Assembly: GCA_039881145.1 (NCBI GenBank)
Contig: JAYKKI010000088.1
Span: 2,643,501 to 2,707,500, forward strand
Origin: Druceiella hillmani
Taxonomy: Eukaryota > Arthropoda > Insecta > Lepidoptera > Hepialidae
Length of the DNA stretch: 64,000 nt
Direction of reading: 5' to 3'
The notes under the pieces are model-generated. The model saw only the letters and a list, made by a program, of their open reading frames with translations. It was not told the DNA's origin and did not search any database. Positions 23,620-35,999 of this stretch are shown here, piece by piece. The translations under genes were made by a program, and so were the position numbers. Position 1 is the stretch's first letter; the number at the start of each line of letters is the position of its first letter.

Positions 23620-24449
23620 CTGTGGGGTGGGTTGTTTAAATTTGTTTATTAATTATATACCTGTTGCTGATAACATTTAGTATATTTTCATTGAGTGAAA
23701 TTGTTTGTTTCGTTGAGCAAATAAAAAAAAATCTTGCAGAAAGCAAATAACTAACGTATTTAATGGGAAAGATGGTGTCAAGTACATGTCACATACAAAG
23801 TAGCTCTTGATATGGTTAATAAAATTTAACCGAATAATTTAACTTGAAAATTCAAACCATATAATAGCATCTAGACTTTTTTTTCAATTCGAAAACCCAT
23901 GATTGAAAATTAGATGAGAGCACGTTGCAAGTCAGTTTGAGGTTCAAAAATTATAAAAATAGTAAATAAAGCCTAAATGCTATTTCAAAAGATCTTTCCA
24001 GCTATATCTCACTTAATGGAAAATAATTTGACCCAATTTTAATTGTATGAGAAAACGCATTATATTTTTTTGTATTTTTTATCTGAAAGCACGCAGATTT
24101 TCATATGAAGCACGTTGGTCTAAAACTGGAGAAACTATACGATTGTGACAAACAGATAAAACGATATTATAAGGTTTCATTAGTATTTCCATGTAAAATA
24201 CACAAAGATTTTCATTTTATAAAAACTGAATCATTTTTAGAACTAAATGTTAAAAATGAAAGCTCTTGGGGAACATTTCAGACGTCAGTTTATTACTTAC
24301 CCTTCTATGTCTTTACATATTTAATCTTGAAATATCAATATTTACTATGTCAAACCTTTATTTCATCATAGAATAGGTACAATATATGTGCTATTATGAA
24401 CAGCCTGCAATTTCTCTGGTTTCAATCCACTTAGTTTTTCTTTCATTTT
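23620..24449. other. Intron 3 of the minus-strand gene, AT-rich
   Basis: No repeat array. The 88-codon plus-strand frame at 24105-24371 is AT-driven and has no splice or family support. Confidence 0.4.
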
Positions 24450-24780
24450 TATAGGACATCGGGGAACTTCCTAATTTCCCTAATAAGGAAAAATCCTTCT
24501 TTTGCAACTTCGACAATTTTTCGATTCGCAATGTTTTTCGTCTACAGTCATTCTCTCATTCCTGAGAATGGTGAGAATGTGAGGAGCAAATCTTTTAGAA
24601 TATTGATGCAATCTGGTATCATAACATTCGGCACTAGCATCACATCTTGAACGCGTCAATTTTTTTCATCTCTGTAGTATTTAGGGTCTAGTGCTTGAGA
24701 CCCTAAAGACACTTTTCATTAGGGTAACCTGAGGGTGGAACGGATATTTGAGCTGGGAAACTTATCGTTACCTATTACTC
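24450..24780. repeat. Probable interspersed-element relic
   Basis: It is less AT-rich than its flanks, with short internal symmetry ('cattctctcattcctgagaa', 'agggtctagtgcttgagacc'). No frame is preserved. It is probably an old transposon piece inside the intron. Confidence 0.25.
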
Positions 24781-25689
24781 CGCTAAATGATCGTTTTGTT
24801 CGCTCTGCATAGTAAAAAAAATCTGTAGTCAATCGAATGTTCCCTTCAGATTTTTGAAGTCCAATGTAATTCATGTTTTTCTAGTAACATTTTTTTTCAA
24901 ACCACTCTTTTTCCTTACTTTCATTATCTCCCTCTTGGATGCTATCGCAATACCATGTTGGTGAAATTATAGTTTGGGATATTACCTTTGTACTTGATGT
25001 TTACAGTTTTTAAAAAATATATAAAAACCACCTGCCACATCAAAAGCCTAATTCAAAAACATCTTAATTTTGAAGAAATTTAATTTTTAAAAATTCGTGG
25101 AAATTGATGGAATAATTTGAATATAATTTCTCAACCTTCGCCTTTCCATTTTTTGACAGTCTTAATTTAATTTTCTGAAATATGCGTACTTCCAATGTTA
25201 TAAATTTAACATTAATGAATACATTTAACCAAAATTAATCCAAATATTTAAATTCAAACATAAATAAAAGATACACTAGACCCTCATACGTCCACGTACA
25301 TACTCATTACTGTAACCTTCCATCGAAAATAAGTTAAGTTAAAGTTACCTTATTTGAGACACTTCTTTTATCACGGCTACTCTGAAATATATAAAGAATA
25401 CATTAATACATCAGTCGATGTTCATTACTTATTTGTTCGTTACATTTAAAGCTTCGACCATTCATATATATGATCGTTAAGTCATATATAACAGTTCATA
25501 ATATATTAATGAAACTTAAGACTTCTTTAGACAGTTGTACTAAAGAAGTGTACAGGCTAGAAAAGAACACATAACTATACTGGTATTAATACCTAGTATT
25601 TTTATATAGTTATTATACGAACTTTAATCAGGAATCCAATCACTGGATACTGTAGAACTGGTAGTTATTGCGTTACATGATAACATTGG

Positions 25690-25890
25690 AATGACCATTT
25701 CCGGCATCGTAGTGTGTTGCGTTGATTGGCTTACGACCTTCGACGGTGTGGCCCACCGCGGGGTCCAGGTTCTATTCACAATCTCTCGTGGAGCAAGTCT
25801 GGAGCGGTGTTCGTAATCATGCAGCTAAATGCAACAGATTAGCCACGGTCAACAACCCCAATAGTTGGAGAAGCTGTTATGAGCATTTCT
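25690..25890 (+). pseudogene. Possible Tc1/pogo-type transposase C-terminal relic
   Basis: A plus-strand frame reads 'SLVEQVWSGVRNHAAKCNRL' and, a few residues on, 'SWRSCYEHFL' then stop. This resembles the C-terminal part of IS630/Tc1/pogo-type transposases, where 'P-x-E-x-x-W...V..hv.....' is followed some 20 residues later by 'W..c..hv'. The catalytic part is missing. The block is GC-richer than its flanks. Assignment rests on this short pattern only. Confidence 0.3.
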
Positions 25891-26073
25891 TGTAATGATA
25901 TGCGCATTGACCTATGTCAGTAGATTGGGACATAATTTTAATGATGATGACTCTGATGATCTTTTAGAAAGATTGCCTTTTGAATTAAACCAACTTAAAC
26001 CTAGTTTTAAACAAATGGTAAAACTATTCGCTTTAACCCCACTTTTATCTAACGAGGTTGACGTTTGAGAATT

Positions 26074-26560
26074 TGGTGATTGTAATATTGGAGTAATGCT
26101 TTCGATATTGCAATCTTTTAAGGGTTCAGTTAGTAACTGTATAGTTACTATTTACCAAAAGGACTACAATGCAATATACTAGTTATGGTAAAAAATCTGT
26201 GTGTTCATATATTTCATGAGTTCAGGAAACTTAAAATAGGATACTGAAAAGAACAAAACACTTTTTAACATGTTTGTATGTAGGTCTGTTTTAGAATTAA
26301 ACGGATTGATATCAGTGTATATGGTCATTGTGATATTGGAGTATAGCTTTCTATATTGTTACCTATTGATGATTTTGTTAGTAACGGATTAGTTACTATT
26401 TACCAACAGGGCTATAATTCAATATAGTAATTGTGGTTAAAAATCAGCATTTTTAAATATTTTATAAGTAATTAGTTCAGAAAATTACAAATATACTGTA
26501 GACAAGAATAAAACACTTTTTAAAATGTCTGTACGTAGGTCTGTTTGTCAGTTTTTTTGC
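26074..26560. repeat. Tandem duplication, about 248-bp unit
   Basis: The piece starting 'tgtaatattggagtaatgct' at 26081 recurs at 26329 as 'tgtgatattggagtatagct'. 'agttactatttaccaa' and 'acaaaacactttttaa' are also duplicated in order. The copies are strongly diverged, so the duplication is old. Confidence 0.7.
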
Positions 26561-28000
26561 TTACTTACTGTTGAATTACTTTAAAAATTTCATTCAAGTT
26601 TCATCACACTTTAAACAAAAGAGTGTGTAAAAATAGTTTAGTTCGCGTTTAAAAAGTAAAAAAATGCCAAAAAGTTATCGCTTTGGTCCTCAGAAAAGAC
26701 TAAATAACAATTATTCTATCCAGAAATGATGAGATTTTTTTAGAATATGGAAAACGTCAGATATTATTAAAAGGTTTTGAGTTAGTTACACTTACAGTAC
26801 AAAACTTCTTGAGTATTGTAACTTACTTCACATGTTACGATTATAATATAACAACACTTTTGTGTCAATGAAACACATGCCCTAATGAAAAGATTAAAAT
26901 AGTCTCACTGCGCACCGCATGGTGCCGTGTAGAGGTCTGCAATCCTAGTATTTTTCATACTAAGTACACTGTGACGAGTACGTAAAAATAACAGGTACGT
27001 ATACTTCTTACAAAATACTAGGACCGCATCCTCGCTTGTCAAATGTTCAGTTAGAAATACGCAATATATACACTTGACGTAAAGTATTCAATATTTTTTG
27101 GCTTGTTAAATGCCGGGATTTACAGAATTGTCTATCTATACAAATTAATACAATATACTCGTATGTTATTGGAAACTTTACTTCATAGTTTATATGAGCT
27201 TTAGACTGTCTCCTATAGATGATATTGTCTACAAATTCAGTTAGTTAAAATGAAGGTCAAAATGTAAATAAGCAATATACTGGCGGCATATTTTTACGGC
27301 TGGCGTATTTTAAAGTTTTCTATTGCAATATGGACATTAATTAATATGTGCAATCTCTCTTTTAATTTTATATCACTATTTAATCACTATACATAATGTA
27401 CTCGCACACATTTTGGTCTCTGACTTATTTGAATCAAACTGAATAAAAAAATAGAAAAATAAAATCTAATGGTTATTGTATAAAATGCAAGTTGAAAGCT
27501 AAAAATCACAACAAATATAACACATTTATTAACAATTTTTCTGAAAAAAAAAATTATTTTTTTACATGTACTAATTATTTCTATTCTTATAAAACCTTTT
27601 ATCACGGACATTCAGAGAATATGATTGGAACATATGCGCGCAAAATATCGACATATAATGGAGTTTAGACGGACTTCCGAATATCTAGTATGAGACAAGC
27701 ACAAAATGCAACTATATTGAATCTAGCCTGCTGAAGAATATATGTTTCGAATACGAAACTATTACATGGAAATATTCTGTTTCTTTCTTTCTTAAGATGG
27801 TATTTATACGATGAACGACATAATTTTCATAAACCATAATAGCTTTGTTAATTTTGCTCTTATAATAGTTGAGTCATTACGAACAGCGACAGAATGCTTG
27901 CATATTTTGTAGATACCTGCGGAGTATCATAAGTTAATATGCCCGTTCCAAGCAAATACTTTGTACTCATGCGATTTACAGTATATTCGCCCCATATCTA
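26561..28000. other. Intronic AT-rich sequence
   Basis: The only structure noted is a short inverted pair at about 26943/27016 ('tcctagtatttt' and 'aaaatactagga'). No supported gene; the 74-codon minus-strand frame at 27387 is low-complexity. Confidence 0.4.
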
Positions 28001-28780
28001 ATGCCGTATACATACTATCGCCCACATTGTGGCACGTTCACATATTCGCCGAGGCTAGCCAAACGCGATTGTGTGAACAGTGTGTTTGTGCTCAGCCAAT
28101 CTCATCTCAGGCGCTCGCCTCGATGTTGATTTTTTGAATCCGAGTGAAAGAAATGTGATAGACGTTGAAATCGATATGGTATTCATGTTGGGTTTAATGA
28201 ACTTATGCAATTATTTTGAATTTATAAGTGCATTGTTTCGACCCACCCTTTTACATAAGGGTGAAAATGGTTTTGGAACATTTGAAGTACAGCTTAGTGC
28301 AAAGTGAGAACAAAAACGTGTTGACAACAACAGGGTTCCATTTGAATCTTTTGGATAGGGAACCTTAAAAAGGGATTCTCTCATGTGCATGGTTCCGTAA
28401 CAAAATATTTTTAAAAATTGGTGCAGAATTAGAATACCTATATCAACCGATTTGTTTACAAATCGACATTATAAAAAAGCTTCACAGGCGGATAATTTTA
28501 AATTAATTAGGTACTCTGTAATTATGAAAGCTATCTCGTTCTATCCCAGTGATAAACTATCACTGAACGTCTTCCTTTCTTTATTTTCCTTATATATAAG
28601 ATTCATATAATTATTTAAGTTCATTGAGACACGTGGATGTGGCATCTATTTCAAAGTTTTTCTTGTTCATCGAACATGTGAATAGACACTCGTGGTCGTA
28701 TTCGTGCCCAAAATTCATATCGAATGTTCATCGAAACTCTCGCGTGAGTATGTGAACTAGGCGTCAGCATTTAAAAGTGA
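28001..28780. mobile_element. Relic of a dispersed element
   Basis: The 28020-28160 block ('gttcacatattcgccgaggc', 'cgcgattgtgtgaacagtgt') and the 28680-28760 block ('gaatgttcatcgaaactctc', 'gcgtgagtatgtgaactagg') share an attenuated motif in opposite orientation, as element ends would. Between them, 'cagggttccatttgaatc' and 'ggttccgtaacaaaat' match the ggttcc family seen at 15.4 and 39.8 kb. A 75-codon plus-strand frame at 28080 is not supported. Confidence 0.35.
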
Positions 28781-30469
28781 CGAGAATAAATCGGGCACGA
28801 TGTGGCTTAAACATTTCTTTAGTATTTGAAGCCTCTTTTAATATATAAAGGAATAAATAAGGAAAATGATACATCGTAGAAATTCGTCTAAATAGAAGTC
28901 TATACAAATACACTATTTATATAGAGACATATAATAAAACTACAAACTTCGTTTGACAAAATATTTGCCAAAAATATAATTGGCGGAAGGAAGGACATGA
29001 AGGATACGCGATAGAATGCAATAAAATATTTTTTTCGAGTTTTTGTCTGTTTGCCTGAATGTACAAAATGCACAATGATTGAAATTTTGACCAATTTTTT
29101 TTCAATTTGACCAAATTTTTGAAATTTTGGCCCATAAAAACTACTAACTTAATTTTAATGTAGTATAAGTCATAGAAAATAATAATATAGTCATAGAAAT
29201 AATCTTGAAGTAATATTTAATTTTTATTTCATCCCAATCGGTTCACTCAATCAGAAGATACGTAAATTATTTTTTTCAAAGATTCATATACTTTACCTTA
29301 GTTCAACATTAAAGTGCCTAGCTACTCGATGATAAGTTGTGTTATGCACATATGTATATCAATAGGTGAGATAACGTGTATTTTTAGATTTTATTTATAT
29401 TTTAGCAAAACTGCTAAATATTTTATTTTTGCATTTTAATATATTTATAAAGTTATAGATACTTCGTTTAGAAAGTCGCGGGCACAACTATGGTCTAGCC
29501 TTTTTCAGCGTTAAAATTTCGAGTATATTTACGAAATTTTTCAAACGTGTGACTCCGTCTGACTTTTCCGTAATTGAAATGGAGGTTGTCAATTTTTATC
29601 CTGCAAATTTGACATTTCCTATTAGTAAAATAATGGTGTATACTAGTATTTACAACATTATTTATGGCGAAAGTTTCTTAAGTTAATGTTTTGATTATAT
29701 GTATAGTTTAATAATATTGTGGGTATAATAATAATGAGCTTTGAGTCTGATTTTGAGTCTGTTTTGATTTTGGGTCGTGAAGTGATCGAATGTATATTTA
29801 TGTCAATCATATTTTAACTGTCAAATTTTTTTTCACAAAAATTCTCTAATGAAATGGAATCGAGTAGAGTTTCTAAATTTGAGACGTTATAAAAATACTC
29901 CCATAATTTCCCGGAGAAATGTTTGTTTTAACAGCCTATTGAGGAGCCAAGCGATAACTTTTTGAGGTTTTTTTTTATTTTTCGCGTTGAGAACAAATTT
30001 AATTTTTTTAAACACCCTCATTAAAATTAAGTTTTCATTAATGTATTTATTACAGTGCAGAAAAGAAAAGTTCATCTGAAAAGAAAAGCTTATCAGAAAA
30101 GTTCTTTTCTATATTGTATTTAAACTGCTTTATCAACAGTTCTAACTTTAGTTTTAAATTTGAAACTCTTGGAAGTAAATTTTCGCGGTCGGAAAAGTCC
30201 TTTCGTTTTAACTCACTACAATCCATCAAAAATTAATTTTAGCCAAAACATACTTCCGTAGTATCGTCATTTCTTGAAAATAGTGGGTATTGTTAGTCAT
30301 TGCGATGTTGAGGAAAATTTGTACGAGCTACAGCTAACGTGTTCCCTCAGTTACTTAAACAGCATTTTTACTAACATCCTCCTGAAAAAGCTGCTGATTG
30401 TTCTTTGCTAATATTTTTGAAAATTTGTTTGATTAAGCAAAGGTTAAAGTAATTTATTAATGGATTACC
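28781..30469. other. Intron 3 continued, AT-rich, nothing recognised
   Basis: Frames at 28900, 28917 and 29887 on the minus strand are AT-driven. A weak dispersed-repeat phrase ('catcccaatcggttcactca') is present at 29230. Confidence 0.4.
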
Positions 30470-30556
30470 ACGACCACATCGTCGTAAGGAGAGCTACTGA
30501 AGGAGAACGCGGTGTCCACTTTCTTCTGCCTCACGGGCTTAGGCCGCTCTATGTCC
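30470..30556 (-). CDS. Exon 3 of the small type I membrane protein: extracellular, basic then serine-rich
   Basis: On the minus strand the acceptor 'gttctaacag' precedes 29 codons in the only open phase. They read 'DIERPKPVRQKKVDTAFSF' followed by three serines and 'PYDDVVV'. The exon ends GTG at a GTAATC donor, phase 0. If that donor is not used, the frame adds V-I-H and stops at TAA (30458-30460), which would give a secreted 81-residue form. The paired basic residues (KK) and the P-rich start suggest a flexible, possibly processed, extracellular stretch. GC content is about twice that of the flanks. The donor is weaker than at the other exons, so the two alternative ends are both open. Confidence 0.6.
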
Positions 30557-30919
30557 TGTTAGAACAAATTTATCATGCAATTATTCCTTGTTTGTATAAT
30601 ATTTTGTCTTGAATTAAGTATAAATTATAATAATGTACGAGCTACCTAAACGAGTTCATTAAATCCATCAAAGGTGAAAGTTTCATTAATATAGTCTGTT
30701 TTAACACATCCACTAAGTGGTCAAATTTAAAATATCAGCGATACTCAACGTGTTAAATAATTAGTATTATAAATTACTAATTATGTATCAGCTTTTAATA
30801 TTGTTGATAAATGTGTATATATTATGACTATTTCTTATTTCCCCAAGAAATATCCGTTACTTACCCTAAATTACTTACCCGTCCGTTACTTACCCTATTA
30901 CTAGTAAAAAAACGTTTTG
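30557..30919. other. Intron 2, proximal part
   Basis: AT-rich. At 30855-30900 'cgttacttaccctaaatt' recurs as a short imperfect repeat. No gene. Confidence 0.4.
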
Positions 30920-31175
30920 GCGACGAATATTCGATCTCAAAGATGAATATTCGATCTCAAAAAAGAATATTCGATCTTAAAGATGAATATTCAATCTTGA
31001 AGATGAATATTCTGTGCCGAATTTTTATCTTCGAGATCGAATAATGAATATTCGATCTCGAAGATAAAAATTCGGTCTCAAAAAAAATATACGATCCTAA
31101 AGACGAATATTCGATCTTGACGATGAATATTCTGTGTTTCGCTCTCAAAGATGAATATTCGATCTCAAGAATTTT
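30920..31175. repeat. Short-unit repeat of 'gaatattcgatctcaaagat', direct and inverted
   Basis: About ten 20-21-bp units of the type 'gaatattcgatctcaaagat' occur in both orientations. The frames on both strands rich in serine, isoleucine, phenylalanine, glutamate and arginine are repeat translations. The array contains the perfect hairpin at 31017-31075. Confidence 0.85.
31017..31075. repeat. Perfect 27-bp hairpin with 5-nt loop
   Basis: The arm 31017-31043 ('ccgaatttttatcttcgaga' plus 'tcgaata') is followed by the loop 'atgaa' and its exact reverse complement at 31049-31075. It arose within the inverted units of the surrounding repeat. As RNA from either strand it would form a stable stem. 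Confidence 0.93.
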
Positions 31176-31850
31176 ATTGCTATCTGTACTCAATGACAAT
31201 ATATTCAGAATATATTAAAAACACAGACAGGTTCAGCACTAAAGGTAATGTAAACCGATAGAGATTAAAGCGTTTGTATGTGTTCTGATTCTCGGGTAAC
31301 TTTTGACTAGTGACTTTCGAGACATTGTTTAGTCTAGTTGTCCTCGTACTACTTGATATTTTTCTCAATATTTCTTCTAATTAGTTATTTATTAACGCTC
31401 TGGATACTGCTTGCTCCATAAGGGAGATAGAGAAAGTGAAGAAAAAAGGAAAATGCAATAGAGTTGAAGATAGAAGTCATTTATTTAGGGTGCACATAAT
31501 TCATTATTTAATGCTTTGGTTAAAAATTGTTGGGAATCCTCTATCAAACACCCTATTTATTAAAAATAAATTAAAGAGACATTTTGCTTTTTACAAAAAG
31601 CCATCTGGTCATGTCTATCAGTTTGATATTGTTTATTTGTTGCATGTATATTTTTTATTTCTACTGAAGACCACCTAAACTCGCAAATGTCAAAATATTG
31701 ATATCTTCGTCATACTACGCAAAGAAATAAAAAAAAATAATTTTGTTTCTCGTAGCATATAATTACGGTTCTGCTTCTAACTACAGTGCTGAAACTATAT
31801 GAATGAAAATATTCAAGATTCTTTACAGCATTTAAATTATTATAATACTA

Positions 31851-32480
31851 ATGACTAACAGCACCAAGACTCCGATATTAGTTCAGAATGAACCGCTAAA
31901 ATATACAGAAACATATACATACCGTGGCAAACAAATAGGATTTGATCGAAATTGCAACTACCTGGAAGTAACTAGTAGAGTACAACTTACTTGGAACAAA
32001 TACTGGAGTTTAAAGGACATATTCAAGAGCAATATATCTACTAAGCTCAAAACTAAAGTTTTAAACTCCAGTCTACTACCTTGCCTATGGATGTCAAACA
32101 TTGAAATTCAACAACCATATAAAAAGTAGGATAATCACATGCCAGAGAGGAATAAAGCGCAGTTTGCTACAGATAAGGAAATTACAAAACTTAGACACTC
32201 TAAAATTAGACAAACTACCAAAGCAATTGCAAATTGCAAAGCAAAATGGAAATGGGTTGGACTTATAGCACGCCTTCAAGAACAGAGATGGATGAAAAAA
32301 GTAACAACATGGAAGGGCCCTCAAGGAAAAAGGAAGAGGGGAGACCTCATATTAGATGGGAGGAAGACATTACAAAAATAGCAGACTCAAATTGGATTAG
32401 TTTAGTCCAATGACTAGAGACGATTGGTTATCTTTGGAGGAGGCCTTGACCTGTCGAGAGGTTCTTGCAAATATGTAAAT
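31851..32480 (+). pseudogene. RTE-type LINE reverse transcriptase, C-terminal fragment
   Basis: The first frame (31851-32129) reads 'YTETYTYRGKQIGFDRN', 'WNKYWSLKDIFKSNISTKLK' and 'LNSSLLPCLWM', matching the thumb/C-terminal part of RTE/BovB-like endonuclease-reverse transcriptases ('YLG..I...', 'W..fWsLk.i.k...', 'lPcl.yG'). After a frameshift, 32139-32381 continues 'KWKWVGLIARLQEQRWMKKV' and 'WKGPQGKRKRG', the conserved 'W.W.GHi.R....RW...v..W.prggkR.rGrP' region. A third frame then gives 'DDWLSLEEALTCREV', equivalent to the final 'W..leea'. The element is 5'-truncated and has several frameshifts, so it is dead. It sits in intron 2 of the minus-strand gene. Confidence 0.85.
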
Positions 32481-32867
32481 AACGCATACTTAAATTACAT
32501 TATACATATTATTTAATTTACTATGTATATAATATCCACATTTGTGTAAAAAATCGATTTTGTAAACTTAGCTATTTGCGAGAAATTAAAAGGCTTTTTT
32601 ATTTTTATTAATTTATAATACAGTTGGGGTTTAAATATAGAAAGTTGGGAAAACTATAAACATGCAACAACGATGATGAAGTCATGCGTTAACTTCTTGC
32701 AGTTTGACGTGTTTTCTAATAACACTTTTACAAATATGCTTATTCAAACACCAGAACAAAAACTGAAACGGAGATTTTTTATTTACACACGCCATTATAA
32801 AAACGGAAAAACCCAATTTAAAAGTAATGAAATTTTATTCTTTCCTGGTTAATAAATAAATTTGCAT
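32481..32867. other. Intronic AT-rich sequence
   Basis: Nothing recognised between the LINE fragment and the palindrome. Confidence 0.4.
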
Positions 32868-33102
32868 ATTCAGTATTTAGTGTTACTAAGAACGTAAATA
32901 AAAATTCATTTTGTTTTTAAACTATTGTACAAATCAATTTTTTATCGAAAACTATTTTTTATTAAATACATTGTATGTAATGTATATTATTACATACGAT
33001 GTATTTAACAAAAATAATTTTCGGTAAAAAATTTAATTCAAAAATAGTTTCCAAACAAAATGAATTTTTATTTATATTCTTGGTAACACTAAATACTGAA
33101 TA
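32868..33102. mobile_element. Palindromic MITE-like element, 112-bp arms
   Basis: The left arm 32868-32979 begins 'tattcagtatttagtgttac' and the right arm 32991-33102 ends 'gtaacactaaatactgaata'. The arms are imperfect reverse complements throughout and are separated by 11 bp. The size and near-total palindromy fit a foldback or MITE insertion. No target-site duplication could be fixed by eye. Confidence 0.85.
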
Positions 33103-33694
33103 CGCAAGTGAAAACATGAAATGATATTTAAAAAAACATACCAAGAAAACCGAAAACATTAAATAAGAACTAAGGATCGTGTAAAAAAAGGTTAAACATT
33201 TTAACGCTTTTCATAGCTGTGGCATTTTTCAAATCGATTTTTCTTATTAAAATAATCACGACTGGATATTTGTTTATTAAATACTGTTATTTTTATATAT
33301 ATTCTTTAACTTAAAAAAAGAAAAGTAGTGAAATTATCATTGATTCTTAACTGTATTTATACCATAGTAATATTACAGTAAAAAACAATCAATTATATGT
33401 ACATAGTAATACTATAGTCAAAAACAAAAAATATAATAACGACAAAAAGACAATTAATATATTCAATGACACAAGAGTATATAACGCTGCCACACTTCAA
33501 TAAGCTTAGTCTTTAAATCAAACTCTCTTACAAACGTGGTCATTCGCTTCAGCAATTGAATATCATGCAAAGTAGAGAATACCGACATAAAAACAACTCT
33601 GTTCTATATGCTGATATTAGATAAAAGTATGACTATACGAGAGCGAGAAGTAAGAACATGGGAGCAAGAGAAAGAAGTCTTCGTATCTAGTATA
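33103..33694. other. Intronic AT-rich sequence
   Basis: No gene or array. Fragments such as 'catagtaatattacagt' are repeated loosely around 33360-33420. Confidence 0.35.
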
Positions 33695-34437
33695 CGAAGA
33701 GTGAGAGTTTTCCCAACAAAATAGAGTTCAAAACTTTTCCAATTATAAAAAGAAAATAAATCTTGTCAATTAAATTTCACTACTCTGCTCAAAAATATGG
33801 TAGCAGTGAGAGTTTTCCAAACAAAATAGAGTTCAAAACTTTTCCATTTATAAAAAAGGAAATAAATCTTGTCAATTAAATTTCACTACTCTGCTCAAAA
33901 ATATGGTAGCAGTGAGAATTTTTCCAACAAAATAGAGTTCAAAACTTTTCCATTTATAAAAAAGAAAATAAATCTTGTCAATTAAATTTCACTACTCTGC
34001 TCAAAAATATGGTAGCAGTGAGAATTTTTCCAACAAAATAGAGTTCAAAACTTTTCCATTTATAAAAAAGAAAATAAATCTTGTCAATTAAATTTCACTA
34101 CTCTGCTCAAAAATATGGTAGCAGTGAGAGTTTTCCAAATAAAATAGAGTCCAAAACTTTTCCATTTATAAAAAAGGAAATAAATCTTCTCAATTAAATT
34201 TCACTACTCTGCTCAAAAATATGGTAGCAGTGAGAGTTTTTCAAACAAAATAGAGTCCAAAACTTTTCCATTTATACAAAAGGAAATAAATCTTGTCAAT
34301 TAAATTTCTCTTCTCTGTTCAAAAATATGGTAGCAGTGAGAGTTTACCCAACAAAATAGAGTCCAAAACTTTTCCATTTATAAAAAAGAAAATAAATCTT
34401 GTCAATTAAATTTCTCTTCTCTGTTCAAAAATTTGGC
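33695..34437. repeat. 106-bp tandem repeat
   Basis: Seven units, each with 'ggtagcagtgagagttttcc', 'aaaatagagttcaaaactt' and 'cttgtcaattaaatttc'. Landmarks fall exactly 106 bp apart at 33801, 33907, 34013, 34119, 34225 and 34331. High identity implies recent expansion. It lies 160 bp downstream of exon 2 in intron 2 of the minus-strand gene. Confidence 0.95.
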
Positions 34438-34594
34438 AACAAAACATAGCCAGGAAAAAACCTTGTAACGAAAAAATAGCGTTTTTGAGAAATAATTCTT
34501 TCACTGGTAGAAATATTTATAGACTCTTGGCAACTAAATGAAAATAATACCCATGCTAATCCCTAACTAAACATGTAGGTTTTTAAAATCTCAC

Positions 34595-34675
34595 CCGCGG
34601 ATAACCAGAGTTCGGAAGCGGGATGAAAATATTGGCGCTGCTTCCCATTGTATCATCGTATTCAGCTTCGAATAC
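34595..34675 (-). CDS. Exon 2 of the small type I membrane protein: ectodomain start
   Basis: On the minus strand an acceptor ('acttatggtttccag') opens 27 codons in phase 0. They read 'VFEAEYDDTMGSSANIFIP' then 'LPNSGYPR', ending CGG at a GTGAGA donor, also phase 0. The exon is acidic at the start and has a G/S/N/P-rich linker-like second half, with no cysteine. Its GC content is far higher than the flanking intron and it has exactly 81 nt between good splice sites. It follows the signal-peptide exon at 40.2 kb, so it encodes the mature N-terminus. If unspliced, the frame would end four codons later. Confidence 0.65.
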
Positions 34676-35999
34676 CTGGAAACCATAAGTGAGTTGTATG
34701 TTGTAGCATAAATATAATAAAATATTTTATTTATTACCTTTTATGTATAGTACATATGGCGGACTTATTGCTACATGAGTGAACTCTACCAGTCAACCAA
34801 AAACATTTAGTCAATAAAACATTTTAGTCAATTATGTACTTTTAAAGTCAGGAAAATTGTAATTAATATTACAAATACATCATTCGAAATTGTTAACATT
34901 TCTTTCTACAAATTATTATGTTCTCGCATCAGTGATTTATTTAGATTTATCATGAATTTTTCTGCTTTTAAATTCTTAGAAGTCGTAATGTTAAAAATTA
35001 TTATAAATATCAAACAATATAAAATTTCTAGACATTTTATAACGACAATAAAAAGCAATAAGCATAATCACAAACGCACTGAAATTATATTATTATGTTT
35101 AAATCTAAGGAAAATAATGGAAAAAATTATTAAGTAGGTTTAGAGCTCCCATTAAGAGGGTTCCATTTTCAACATGTAAAGACATTGCCTAAAGTTCGCG
35201 ATATTTTGTATAAATATCGCGAGCCTCTCAAAAACTATGCAATTTTAATTGATTGCTACAGCTCTCCACTAAATTTCAGATATGCATGATTTTGACTACA
35301 GTAGTACTGTGTATAGAAAAAAGGGCACAATTTTATGGACGAAATCTCTTTATGTTAAAAAAATTCTATGAAAATATTTTTGACAGGAATACGTCTATAA
35401 ATTTGCTACCATACGGGGGCAATCCAAAAAACCTAATGATAACAAAATCGGGAGATATAGTTTGGCATTGCAGTTTCGAATCTATCCTCTACATCAAAAA
35501 TTAAATTAACCACTGGATAGCTAAAGGATCAATGAATTCATTACGATAAGCGAGAATAGTGACCCATTGCGCGCGGTGGAGGGGGAAGCGCCGCCATTTG
35601 AGGTTATTTTGCTGCGTATCGAGATTTGCAATTAGTATAACTTTTGATTCGGAAAAGCTACAATGTTTGTTTAAGTTTTAATCGTCAGCTGTCGTCAAAA
35701 TCTATCAATTGTATATAAAACATTAGTTTAATGTAGTGACAGTGAATATAATAAGGTGTTAGAATAAAAAAATATTATCAAAAATATATAATGTCGGCCT
35801 ATACGCTATTGTAACACGATAATTATTTGTTTCCTTGCTTTTATCCTAAATACATAAATAAAAATATTTTATTTACAAAATATAACCCGTTACATAGAAG
35901 TATTCACGTACAACACACGGCCGTGCCCATGACACAGTCACACCCAATTTTTTTTTACATCTTCGTAGCTCTTTTAATTGATATCCCTCACGACAAATA
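34676..35999. other. Intron 1, distal part, with a GC-rich speck
   Basis: A short GC-rich block at 35560-35610 ('ccattgcgcgcggtggaggg', 'ggaagcgccgccatttgagg') looks like the end of a dispersed element. The 83-codon frame at 35253 and the 61-codon frame at 34952 are not supported. Confidence 0.35.

Noticed and set aside
24105..24371. 88-codon plus-strand frame
   Set aside because: AT-driven composition, no splice context and no family; it lies inside intron 3 of the opposite-strand gene.
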